Shown here piece after piece: positions 23,156 to 33,221 of a stretch of DNA of 64,000 bases. Every line of letters begins with the position of its first letter. Position 1 is the stretch's first letter. The DNA comes from Neospora caninum Liverpool (Eukaryota; Apicomplexa; Conoidasida; Eucoccidiorida; Sarcocystidae), in assembly GCF_000208865.1 (NCBI RefSeq), contig NC_018397.1:2232001-2296000 (forward strand), given 5' to 3'. A program made the position numbers and the translations under genes. Under the pieces are notes generated by a model, which saw nothing but the letters and a program-made list of their open reading frames with translations, had not been told where the DNA came from and searched no databases.

Positions 23156-26100
23156 GGTGTACATACAGGGCAGTGTGCGGCCTTACTCGGCACGTCACGC
23201 AAAGAAGATGGCGATAGGCGAAGCTGCGCAGCATACCCGGTCATGCGTTCACAAATCCGTGTAGCACAGGACTTTTTCTCGTTTAAAGTCTACACGTCAC
23301 CACTTACTCGTAAACAGATGTGCAAAGAACGTCATTTCACCTGCATCGACAGCCGCGTGGACAACTCACCGTTGACCGACTGTGGGATCCACGGTCAAGA
23401 AGCCAAGTGTGTTGTCGAATCCAACACTGATCACCACGTACAAGCCAGGATGCCTGCTGAGCGTTCAGACCTCGACAGGAAACAGTCACCTCTGATGGGC
23501 GTATTCAGCCTCTAAATCTACAATCGCGTATCTATTGGCACAAGATATCCCTTTTCACTCCAGTGAACATTTCTTCGAAACTCAAAGGGGGACGAAGGCC
23601 CCGGAGTTATCACGTGATTCAACGTAGATAGATCCGCTGGTTACTCGCAGCTCACCTAAGAGACAAAATACAGGCGACTCCGTGCTGACTGGTTTTCCTA
23701 TGTGGCTTAACCGTCACTCGGCCAAGAGGCAGCATCGGCCCGTGTGCCAGTGGGTAGGCCACGCTCGGCAACACTTTGGCGCTGAGACTTCTGTTTTTCT
23801 GTCTTTCAGACACTCGGACATGGAATCTGGTCTACCCCTCCAGCGGAGGAGGAAGGTACCAGGCCCACGCTACGCTGGCAGGCTCCCCGAGCACGTGGAG
23901 TGAGGCTCTCGCCTGTGAATCGTGTCGAGTGAATTTCGCTAGTGATACGGGGGTGCAGAGGAGAAGGCCTTGGCCGTGCGCGGCCGACCTGCTGCAAATC
24001 TCTGCCCTTACACTGCGGGTGGAAATCCCCAAGCCTGGGGCGTAGAGCAAGTCGTACAGAAAGTGAAGCACAGCGAGACCCTGAAAACGGACAGGGGGGG
24101 ATTCGCGAATGCATGAAGCGTACGGACGAACCACTTCTAAACAGGTTACGTTCTGTCGTCATAAAAAGTGAAGGGGCTACGTCGCCTCTGCCCAGGATAT
24201 CACCGAGTGAGGCGACATGGGAGAGAAACCAAGGTGCTTCTATGTCTGGGGCTGCCAGACTGTTTCACCTGCAAGTGCAACAGGGACCTTGGAAGAATTC
24301 GCCTTTACCTATTTCTAAACAGCAGATATCTCTGGGATATATTTTGTTTCCCAATCGCGAGTAGCAGGCATCCTGGACGGCGGATCACAGTGTTTCCCCA
24401 GCGGATGTAGCGGCCGACGAGAACCAGGTGAAATTCAATGGAAAACCTCAAATATTCGTGCAGATGATACTCTTGAGAAGGCCAGAGAAAGCGCGGATGA
24501 ACTCGAGGCCACCGTACCCTTGAGCAGTCACGGCCACCCCAGGACCTGCTGGTGGACTTGCAAGGCACGAACCCAACGCTGGTTTCCGAAGAGAAGCCTT
24601 CCACTGGAGCTGCCATCGGCTATCGTTGCCCTAGCGTGACTCAGAGGAAACAAGAGAGACAGGTACAATGAATACAGAGGACATAGGGCGGTTGGTGTTC
24701 AGAAAGAGTAGCGGCTGACACACATAGCCTTTTGATTTCTAGAATCTCAAGCTCAACATCGAATCAAAACGCACAGACAGGACAACCTGAAACCCACGCT
24801 TCCACTGATTGTATTTGCGAGCGTGATTAGTTCACCTAGCCAACACGACCTGGCTGTTTGGAAGCAACTCCCTAATGTAAGGGTAATTTATGTGCAACAA
24901 TAACACAGTTGGTACGAAGTCGAAACAAGGAGGCTACTTACTCGTCTGGCGATGACCTCCTTTCGGGTGTCAAAATGCTCTACCTGAAGTGTCTGAACTA
25001 TTTGGCAACTGGCATGGAAAGTACCCTGCTGTGGGACGATACGGTTGTGCTACGGACGTCCGAATTTGGATCCTGGCTGGTGGCATGCGCTGCATTGACT
25101 TCCGCGAAACACCCGTGTAAATGTGGTCTGCTTGCACTGGGGAGTCTATTGAATCTGTTTTCGCCCGATGGTGTGAAACACATCCAACTTCTTGCTTCAT
25201 CAAGCTGCAGACTGCGCCTTGGTCCCAAACTCGCACTCTGTTTTGTGGCATGCGTAAATGCAACTGCGTTACCGGATGTGCGGAGACGCCCCACTTCTCT
25301 GAGTACGGGGGAGTTTTTGCAGATTCGCGATATAACAGGTGCGGGCCTCGAATTTACTTGTTATTTTTTGCATTTGTCTGTAGTGACGCGAACAGCAACT
25401 GGGTGGACAGCATACCATAAACCCGCTACATATAGAGAGACGCCTAAAACTGTGTGAATATTTCTTTTTTTGAATTGCTGTGCCGAGAGGTATTGCCTTC
25501 TTTTGTGGAACTGGTGAGTGTGCCACACCAAGACGCCTGGTTAAGTTCACTATTAAACCTTCTCGAAATCAAGCGGTACGGATATTCGTACCAGCCTGCA
25601 ATGCATTAGGTTCACTTGCTTTTAAGTTCCGTACACATTGGCTGAGGAGGTCTATTGTGAACTGTCGTCGTGGGAGCCGACTCCGATCTTTAGGGCCTAA
25701 ACTGGGACATGTCACATACGTGTTAATTTGCTGAGGCACTCGCCTGACTCCGGCGCCGCCGAAAGGCCCGATAAATCCAGCTATTTGTGCTCCATGTGCC
25801 GCACGGGACCTCAAACTCAGGCAGCGCTGACGGGTCAGCCCCGAGGCGAAAGACAGGCTGCAGCGGGTGTCGAAAAAGACCGTTACACCACGCTCAGTGG
25901 AAATGTGTGGAAGAATGCAGAATACCAGTTGTACTGCGCCTCCGCATACGGCATCCTAGTCAATGCAAACCGCAGCCTGTGCCTTCCGTCTGAAGCATCT
26001 CTCCCCGAAGAACGCCGGGTTTTGAAGAGAGGACCGCGCATATATTTTAGGGCATCGTCCTTTATCCCTGGCACAGGTAGACAGCTGGGACCATTACCAA

Positions 26101-27177
26101 ATCCACCATCGTTAATACAGACAGACCTAAGTACTCCGTAAACTCGTTTCCCTCGTTTCCTTATTGTGGAAAGAAAGCGTCACCGAGGCAGGCGCGTTGG
26201 CGCCGCACGGAACGCGGGAGATCAGAGTAGCAGTGTTTGATTGCTTCTCACGACTGAAGTTGCGGTCCAGATGCCCCAATAGGTTGCTACCGTGCAGGGA
26301 TCTATGGAAAACAGTTCTTCCGCCGAAGCGGAACCTTCAAATATGTCGGAAGACGATGAAAAACAGGAAAGATTGCCGTACTCCGAAGCCGCCTGCCGAC
26401 AGAGGAGCAACCCGTTCGTACTGTGCTAGTAGGCAAGAATGCGTGCGCCTGTTTGCTGTCGTGTACTCCAGAGACTTCGCCAGTGTTATCGAAAGGGTAC
26501 TCAGTCCTTGGGTAAATCAGGGGTGTGGCATTCTGCTGAGGAGCAAATCTGATAGATCAGGCGTGTAGAATTGTATCTTTCCTCTGGCCAACGCTCTCAG
26601 AGTATACACACTGAAGTTCTGGTCCGTCTTTTGTGTTGACCAACTGGCGACAGAATCAAAGACACCCCGGCGCCCAGACTTTGCCTATGAATCATTCGAA
26701 GTGAAGGGAAACTGGACAGTCCCACAGGAAACCCTAGTGCGCCAGAACGATCGACAAGACGGCAATTCCGCATCACAGCGTCGAACCTTGAACGTCGAAC
26801 CTCTGCTGGCGTTACGGGCACACTCTGTTCTCGTGTTTACACGAGGGCTCCTACAGCCTATGTTGAGGTTTTCAGGTTTCTCGGAAGCTGTATCCCGCCA
26901 AAGAGTGATTTTGAGGACAAGTTCTGATCCGTCTTTTTCGAGCTTGACCGAAAAGACGAACTCGCAGTGAACCGCGCCGCTGGCCATCCCCTCTCACTCG
27001 GGCTTTCTCAAGGTTGGGGGGAAGGCCCCACGTTTGCGCGTTTCCTGCTCTGCATTTTTCACGCTTGTTTTCTGGTGTCTGTTCGATTTTTTTTCGACTC
27101 GAGCTGCCTTCCTTGTGTCCATTCGTTCTTCAGCTTTCTCCTTTTCTGCCTGGGAAACTTCCCCAGTTTCTACGCGC

Positions 27178-27184
27178 GCATGCA
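27178..27184. promoter_or_regulatory. GCATGCA motif upstream of the glutaredoxin-like gene
   Basis: The TGCATGC-type element is an established cis-element of Toxoplasma promoters. This copy lies 29 bases before the preferred ATG at 27213 and contains an alternative ATG (27180). A regulatory role here is inference from motif and position only. Confidence 0.3.
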
Positions 27185-27212
27185 CTGTGCGGAGACTGCG
27201 TGCTGTTCACAC

Positions 27213-28499
27213 ATGATGGTACTTCCGCTCTCCAGGCACTTGTCCATCGGAAACCGCACGACGCGTTCCTTCCGCCAGCGCGAGGGTTCTCTGGCCTCGA
27301 GGAAGTTGCTTCACTTCAACTTTTTCACAGTCCCTTCGACACCCTTTCGTCACCTCTTTTCCGACTCATCAGCCTTCCGTTTTTCTCGTGTCTCGCGGGC
27401 TTCGCCCCCTTCCCCGCCCGACTCTTCTCTGGCCCCCCACTTGACGCCGCGATTCTGCCGCGCATGTGGTTTCTCGTCACGCGCTTCTGCTGAGGTCTCT
27501 CCGACGTTTTGTTTCCTCGCCTGTGCATTTCCCGATTTCTCTCGCCCCTCGTTTCTCTCTAGGCGACGAAAGGTGCCTTTCCCCGCTTGCAGTCCCCCCT
27601 TGTGTCGGTCCGTCGTCTCGTCTCTCTGCCCGTTGTCGAATTTCCCAGCGCCGCTCTTCTCCGCTGCCCGTCGGTTTCCCTCGTCGATTTCGCCATCTCT
27701 TGACCCATCTCTCGCTTTTTCCAGAATCCTAGCTTCCCGCCAGAGAATCTGTGGGAAAACCGTCGAAGGTCGCTGCCTTTCGTACCCCCCAGGGAAGAAC
27801 GGGAACTCGCCTGACGTCGGGCGAGCTCACGCGGAACAGAAAGACACGAAATCCCCTTGTGTCGTCTGTATATACACTGCAACTGGCTGTTCCTTGTGCG
27901 ACAAAGCGACGTTCCACGTCCGCCGCATTCTTCGCGGGCTCTCTGTTCCCTTCGTTTTCATCAGTTCTTCCTCTTGCACTGGACAAGGCACCATTCCCGA
28001 GAGCGAGGACCAAACGAATTCTTCCGCCGCTTTAACTTCCGGTTCCGGCCTCCCCGTGAAGTCGGCCGCGGTGTGTTTGTCTGCACAGTCCCAGCCTCCG
28101 CAACCCGCAGACTTGCCGGCGGGTTCTGCCTCGTCTTCGCCCAGGAATTCCTCCCGGTCTTTCTGTCCCTTCTGCGTTTCATCATCGAAAAGAGACCCCG
28201 CCTCACTGTCTGCAGGTCAGAAGGATCGTCCAACTGTCGTTTGTGTCGTGAATCTGGATCGGCTGCGTCCCAGTCAGCTGGGTCCACACACTGCAGCCTT
28301 GCAAGAGGGTTTTTGTCTCTGCCGAGACTCAGACGCGTTCTTGCCTCTCCACACTGAGGGCGTTTCGCGTCTGAGAGAGAATCTGCCTGTCATCTCCGTC
28401 GATGGCCGCATTGTATCCTCACTCCAACTGAACGCTCGCGAGATTCGGCACGCGATTAAAACTTCCATTTCTCAAAAGCCGTTGCCTGCTCCACAGTAG
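27213..28499 (+). CDS. Glutaredoxin-like protein (DUF836/C5orf63 type), probably organellar
   Basis: The C-terminal third has the DUF836 glutaredoxin-like pattern: strand CVVCIYTATGCSLCDKA with a CxxC pair (codons at 27888-27899), a central strand VVCVVNLDRL, then LPVISVDGRIVSSLQLN with the cis-proline and closing strand/helix. Such proteins have a thioredoxin fold; substrates are not known. A serine-rich stretch of about 100 residues, including a second CPFC pair, separates the two halves. The first residues (MMVLPLSRHLSIGNRTTRSF) are basic, hydroxylated and free of acids, as in a mitochondrial presequence. Unspliced length is 428 residues. Alternative start: ATG 27180. The pyrimidine-rich 27330-27724 ends in a good acceptor (TTTTTCCAG) and may be an intron, which would change the N-terminal half. 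Same strand as TIM17, 473 bases upstream of it. Confidence 0.75.
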   Translation: MMVLPLSRHLSIGNRTTRSFRQREGSLASRKLLHFNFFTVPSTPFRHLFSDSSAFRFSRVSRASPPSPPDSSLAPHLTPRFCRACGFSSRASAEVSPTFCFLACAFPDFSRPSFLSRRRKVPFPACSPPLCRSVVSSLCPLSNFPAPLFSAARRFPSSISPSLDPSLAFSRILASRQRICGKTVEGRCLSYPPGKNGNSPDVGRAHAEQKDTKSPCVVCIYTATGCSLCDKATFHVRRILRGLSVPFVFISSSSCTGQGTIPESEDQTNSSAALTSGSGLPVKSAAVCLSAQSQPPQPADLPAGSASSSPRNSSRSFCPFCVSSSKRDPASLSAGQKDRPTVVCVVNLDRLRPSQLGPHTAALQEGFCLCRDSDAFLPLHTEGVSRLRENLPVISVDGRIVSSLQLNAREIRHAIKTSISQKPLPAPQ

Positions 28500-28972
28500 A
28501 GAGGAAACTGGAGACTTCGTGGTCAAGAAAGGTCTTTCTGTGGAGCGTTTGTGTCTCTTCTCCATTTTGTGACGGTCCGCCTCAACTCTCCAGGTGTCGT
28601 CGTGTACGACACGAACACCGACGCAGCTTCCTGACATCAGCATCGTTTTGTCTCCAAGCCGATCTTCTGGCGGTACTTCTTCAACGCGCCGCTGCAACTT
28701 TCCGTCTTTGGGTTTCTTCTTGTTTCCCTTTCCCCCCGGGTCTCACTTCACCAGAACTCCTTTCCCTTCTAGTTGCCATTCCTGTGTACCCCCACCCTTG
28801 CCACGGTCTCCCGCGCATCCCTTCGCCGCGCTTTTGGTTCTCTCCGACTTCTTGCTCCGGCCCTTCTTCGTGTTCGCCTCTTCCTCGTCTCTTCGCCTCT
28901 TCTTTTTCGTCCTCGTCTCTTCGCCTCTTCTTTCCTCCCTCTTCTCTTCTCGCGCTTCGTTTTCTGGACAAA
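28500..28972 (+). other. Spacer and 5' leader before TIM17
   Basis: Holds the 3' UTR of the glutaredoxin-like gene and the pyrimidine-rich leader of TIM17. Contains a 23-bp direct repeat with 28-bp period at 28883-28905 and 28911-28933, ending 40 bases before the TIM17 ATG. No coding exon seen. Confidence 0.6.
28883..28933 (+). repeat. Two-copy pyrimidine direct repeat in the TIM17 leader
   Basis: The 23-base unit begins CCTCGTCTCTTCGCC and is repeated exactly after a 5-base gap, directly upstream of the TIM17 start codon. Confidence 0.9.
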
Positions 28973-30311
28973 ATGCCGCCGCGCCACGACCTCACACGAG
29001 AGCCCTGCCCCGGGCGCATTCTTGAGGACCTCGGCGGCGCTTTCGGCATGGGAGCTCTCGGCGGCTTTCTGTGGCATTTCGCCAAGGGGTGGCGAAACTC
29101 TCCCAAATACGAGAAGTTCGCAGGGGGTATGCTCTCCGGGTCCATGAAATCGCCCCTCGTTGGGTCCTCCTTCGCGGTCTGGGGAGGCCTGTACGCGACG
29201 TTTGACTGTTCACTCATCTACTTGCGCGGCGGCAAGGAAGACAGCTGGAACCCCGTCCTCAGCGGAGCTCTCACGGGAGGCGTTCTCAGCATGCGAAGCG
29301 GCTGGAGAAGCTGTATGAAAAACGCCGCTATCGGAGGCGTTCTCCTCGGAATCATCGAGGTTGTGCAACTCGTGAGTCCCGGCCTTCAAAATTCGATGCG
29401 CCTTGGAGGGAAACCAAAAACTGTCACCCGCCTCAGATGTTCAGGAAACACTTCGCCGTCCTGCCTAAATACAGTTGTACACTCTGACCAAGAAGCACAA
29501 AAGTGCATAGAAAACGCTATAGATAAACACACGAATACCTACAACCTATATGTGCACATGTATGTGTGTAGCCTCGCAGATGTAGTAGATGTGTACATAG
29601 GGGACATGGCTTCAGGCGAGTGCATACGTTTTGTGGAGGCGTGGTGGAGGGACACCGAGGAAGGCGCTGGGGGTCGTAACAGGTCGTTTATCTAAAACTT
29701 TTAAAAACAGAATTCCCTTTGACGATGAGGAAAGGACCTCTACCCTCTGAAAGGGCACCCGAGCTGCGCTTCACACACATACACTTATCGAGATATCTAG
29801 ATATCTATATATCGATGTGCATATATATATATATATGTATATTTGTATCTACAAACCATGTGCTTCTGGGTTCAGGCTTGCTGTGCGTTTCTGAATCCAA
29901 ACTCCTGGACTACCATGGTACACGTATACCCTTGACGCGTCCGCTTGTGCGCTTGGTGTCTTCCACGGCGTTCGTCTCGCTGCTCTCGTGTCTCTGTTGT
30001 CCATCTTCCCTTTTTGGTCCTGGCCGTTTCCAGCCCGGCTGCTCTTTTTTTTCCCTCTCGTGTCTCTCTCGCAGGCCTTTCAGCGCTCGACAGGCGAAGG
30101 GCCGACGCCGCGACAGCAGTATCGGCAGTACTTGGAGATGGAGCAAGCAGAGAGGCGCGCACAAGCACAGGCGGGGTCTTCGCCTTCTTTCTTTAAACGT
30201 TTCTTCACTCCTGGAGGAACGCCGGGAAGCTCGAGCAGCGCCAGTGGCGGAGGCACAGACTCGGGAGCCTCGGAGTTTTTGCCGGAGAAGCCCGACGCGC
30301 CGTCTGTCTAA
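28973..30311 (+). CDS. TIM17: Mitochondrial import inner membrane translocase subunit TIM17
   Basis: TIM17 forms, with TIM23, the channel core of the presequence translocase in the mitochondrial inner membrane. Exons 28973-29371 and 30075-30311, phase 0, give 211 residues. Visible family features: the start MPPRHDLTREPCPGRI (animal form: REPCPWRI), GGAFGMGALGG, a KGWRNSP turn, GGSFAVWGGL-type segment SSFAVWGGLYATFDCS, GKEDSWNPVLSGALTGG and a final membrane span IGGVLLGIIEVVQL. Four hydrophobic spans fit the family. The second exon adds a hydrophilic, Gln/Ser/Gly-rich tail with YRQY. ATG is preceded by AAA, a good start context. The 703-base intron carries one TA tract. Length is slightly above the yeast and animal proteins. 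Confidence 0.96.
29821..29843. repeat. (AT)n microsatellite in the TIM17 intron
   Basis: AT run with flanking AGATATCTAGATATCTA palindromic units at 29791-29812. Confidence 0.9.
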
Positions 30312-32712
30312 AGCGGGAGGAGACGGCCGGGAAGAAAAGAGGCGAAGGGGAGAGGAAAACACGTTCTGGAGCTTTCTTCTTTCCTGCCGAGCAGCGAGGA
30401 GACGGCGCCCCGCGGTGTCGTGGATTCGGGATGTCGATGCTTTTCTCCTCGGAAAGAAGAGACAGCAGAAAGAGGTCTTTTGTGGGGGGAGAGTGCTGGG
30501 TCCCCAGGGCGAGGAACGCACCGGCGCAGCTTCTGCCTCTCTTCGTCGTCATTCGCAAAGACAGCCATTTCGCTTTTTTGCTGGCTGCAGCACTGCGTGG
30601 TTTCTTTAGTCTCCCATGACCCGTTTCCTTCTCTCCAAAGAAGGGAAACGCACAACCCTGAGGGAAGGTCGCCCCGCCGTACCTGCGCTCTCACGACCGG
30701 CTCCGGTCCAGCCGACGCAGCGCCGCTCGTTACCTTCTTAGATCCTTTTTTATGTTTTTTGAGCGTTCGATCTGTCCGTTAATGCATCTGCACTTTTCTG
30801 CGAATATCTGGTGTACAGACACCTACTCCGACGTTCCGCCCTTTTCAGTTCCGGGCGTTTATTCGTCTTTCTGTCTTGACTCGCTGCGATGCTTTTCTCT
30901 TGCCTCTATGGGCGAACCGTCGTTCCTTTTTCAAGTTTCATTCGCCAAAGTGCTGGATGCATGCAGTTTCCTCTCGCTCTCGGCGTGAGGAAAGAGCGTC
31001 TCCGGGATTTTCGGCCCGCCTTGGACTTTCGACTCGGGGGAGGAGAGAGCTGCGCACAACCAGAAGAAAACTCCACGTTGTAGGGATCGGGAAACACACA
31101 GAGACAGGAAAGAAGGCGCCGCGCCTGTCTCTGTGGTCAAAGCCAGGCAACGAAGGCCGCCGACGAGGTGTTCCGCTCTTCGAAGGATTGAAGCCTCGAA
31201 TCTTGCGAGGACGTTTTTCCCTTTCGTTTGCTTCTTCAGGCGGCCAGGCGCCTTTCTTTGCACATGCTTCATGCGCACGAGCAATCGTGAAGTACACAGT
31301 TAACACCGACTTTCCGAGGAAAACCAGAGACACACCGATGGGAACCCATGCTTACTCAGCCTAGAACCCGGATAGACAAAGAAGCGAGGTCTCAAACAAA
31401 GACCGGCTGAATGAAGAAAACGATGTCTCCCAGGTTTCCCGGGTAAAGATATCGTGGAGACAAAAGGAATACACACGAATACTTCATTCTCGATCTCTTT
31501 AAAAGCAGGGAGAGAACCGTCTATGAGAAAGGTGTGTATACGACGTGTCTGTGCAATGTCACACAACCGGTTGCAATAGCCATACACCTTAACTGCAAAT
31601 GTGTATGCATCGATATACATATGATACACCTCTACCACGACGGCTGCCTGGCGCGTCGCTGCTCGGCTGTAGTTCTCTATGCGGTGGCATATGTAGAGGA
31701 ATATTGCATGTAAGAATGCATTTCTACATACATACGTGCATATCTATATCTCCGGAGCTCCATTCCTGAGTCTCATTTTCTCTCATTCTCCTTCCGTCTT
31801 CATCTCCCATCTTTTCTCATTCTCCTTCCATCTCTTCGTGTATGGGTTGCTAGAGGCTGTTCATGAGTAGGCAGAGGAGATTGAGAAGCAAGCTCGAGAA
31901 CCGTTTCCCACGGGCGATCTGTCGACGAGAGGACGGTTTCTTTAAGCCGGTGTCCCTTGACAGCGAAAAACCCGCAGACACAAAACAGGTGCGTCGACCT
32001 CAGGAAAGCCTCACACAGGGTGAGAACGCGCGAGGTTCACTTGCCAAAGATTATTCCACAGTTCAGCCTATCCCCCCCCCTCTCACGGGGAAAAAATCAA
32101 AACAATGTATGTATCGATATGTGAGATGCGTTTTGGTTCGAAGGACATGTGCTGAGATGACGCTCTGACAAAAAACACCCCTCTTGTTTCACAGTCTTGC
32201 AAAGAGGATAAACATGCAGAAACACGCAGACCCTCTGTACACATTGCGGAGTCAAATCAATGCCATAATCATGTATATACGCATGCTGTCTACATATATA
32301 CGTAAATAGATTAAGAGATGGACTTGACTACCGACAGGTAGATATCTGTAGGTGATGGGTGTACGGATAGAGATCGCAATCTGCTTATCAATGCAAATCA
32401 GATAAGAAGCAAAAGGTTAGCTCGGTTGGAAAGGGAGGGACATATCGACTGGCCTCAACGGCGGGTGAGTCGAGGTGGCGAGGGGAGGGGCGGTAGGACT
32501 GCAAGAAAACGCACTGCTGAGCAACGGACCGCTTCCAGATCCTCTCTGTGTTCGAATATGAAGGTGTACCAGCGAGACAGCATCTGGAATCGAAGCACTG
32601 AACTTCGAATCGTCTCACACTCGACTTCCTGGCACACCGAGCGCCGACTTTTCTCCGTCTCTCTGTTTTCGGAGAGCTCGTCGCTCCTCGTTCCTGCGTC
32701 GCTCGGGACTGT

Positions 32713-32748
32713 TTTTCTTGCATTTTTGACCGCAAAAATGCAAGAAAA
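32713..32748. repeat. Perfect 16-bp inverted repeat with 4-base loop
   Basis: Left arm TTTTCTTGCATTTTTG (32713-32728), loop ACCG, right arm CAAAAATGCAAGAAAA (32733-32748). The arms pair without mismatch. It lies about 490 bases beyond the topoisomerase II stop codon in gene orientation and could be part of its 3' UTR or an independent small RNA hairpin. Confidence 0.95.
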
Positions 32749-32989
32749 TCACACACGCGACAAAGCTCGCTGCAGAGAAAATGCTGCGTTTTGGTGAACT
32801 GGCAAAGGGTATAATCATCAAGACGATCGTACTATATACCCAGATAATAACCCATCCACTGACCACACTTCGAGTTCAAGCCGGCGGCCTCAAGCAAGAG
32901 AAGTGAGACACACTTCTACATTCTACGTTTCTTCCACGCTCTCTCTGTAGACATGCATGCGTGCATTCGCACATGCACATCTATCTATC

Positions 32990-32993
<4 letters not shown>

Positions 32994-33024
<31 letters not shown>
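32994..33024. repeat. (TA)n microsatellite
   Basis: Pure TA run of 15 units about 200 bases beyond the topoisomerase II stop codon. Confidence 0.9.
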
Positions 33025-33027
<3 letters not shown>

Positions 33028-33221
33028 GGATGCGTGTGCAAGTCTATGCATGCAAAAACACGTGCAGGAACATAAAGGAGAGATCGGTTTTTTCACTGTG
33101 TGCAGTAGCATCAGGATGCGCTTCTGCTGTCTCCGGTCCGGAAAAAAAATTTTATGTACGCCTGGTTGCATGCGCGTGCACGTGTCCGTTTTCACGATGG
33201 ACTGTTCGCGTTTCCTCCCCT

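Larger units (their letters stand above)
22333..27212. other. Gene-poor spacer between divergent PP5 and glutaredoxin-like genes
   Basis: This 4.9 kb must contain both 5' flanks. The first 900 bases look like the usual purine/pyrimidine-asymmetric flank of PP5. From about 23230 to 26960 the texture changes: base composition is more even, TA microsatellites vanish, and there is little strand bias. Several unspliced frames of 130-180 codons occur (24909-25457, 25728-26141 and 26164-26568, all +), without ATG at the first codon, family motif or splice context, so none is called. A (CA)8 run lies at 23140-23155 and a GCATGCA motif at 22759-22765, some 430 bases upstream of the PP5 ATG. Confidence 0.5.
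30312..33221. other. Convergent spacer between TIM17 and topoisomerase II
   Basis: Contains both 3' UTRs. No exon with supportable coding content was found; short frames (for example 32426-32797 +) lack motifs. It holds a TA tract at 32994-33024, a C9 run near 32072, a partly repeated TTTTCTCATTCTCCTTCC element around 31783-31835, and a perfect inverted repeat at 32713-32748. Confidence 0.6.

Noticed and set aside
23230..26960. Nuclear insertion of mitochondrial DNA (cob/cox1 fragments), common in Toxoplasma
   Set aside because: No translated stretch resembles cytochrome b or cox1 and the base composition is not AT-rich as expected for coccidian mitochondrial DNA. A direct search would be decisive.
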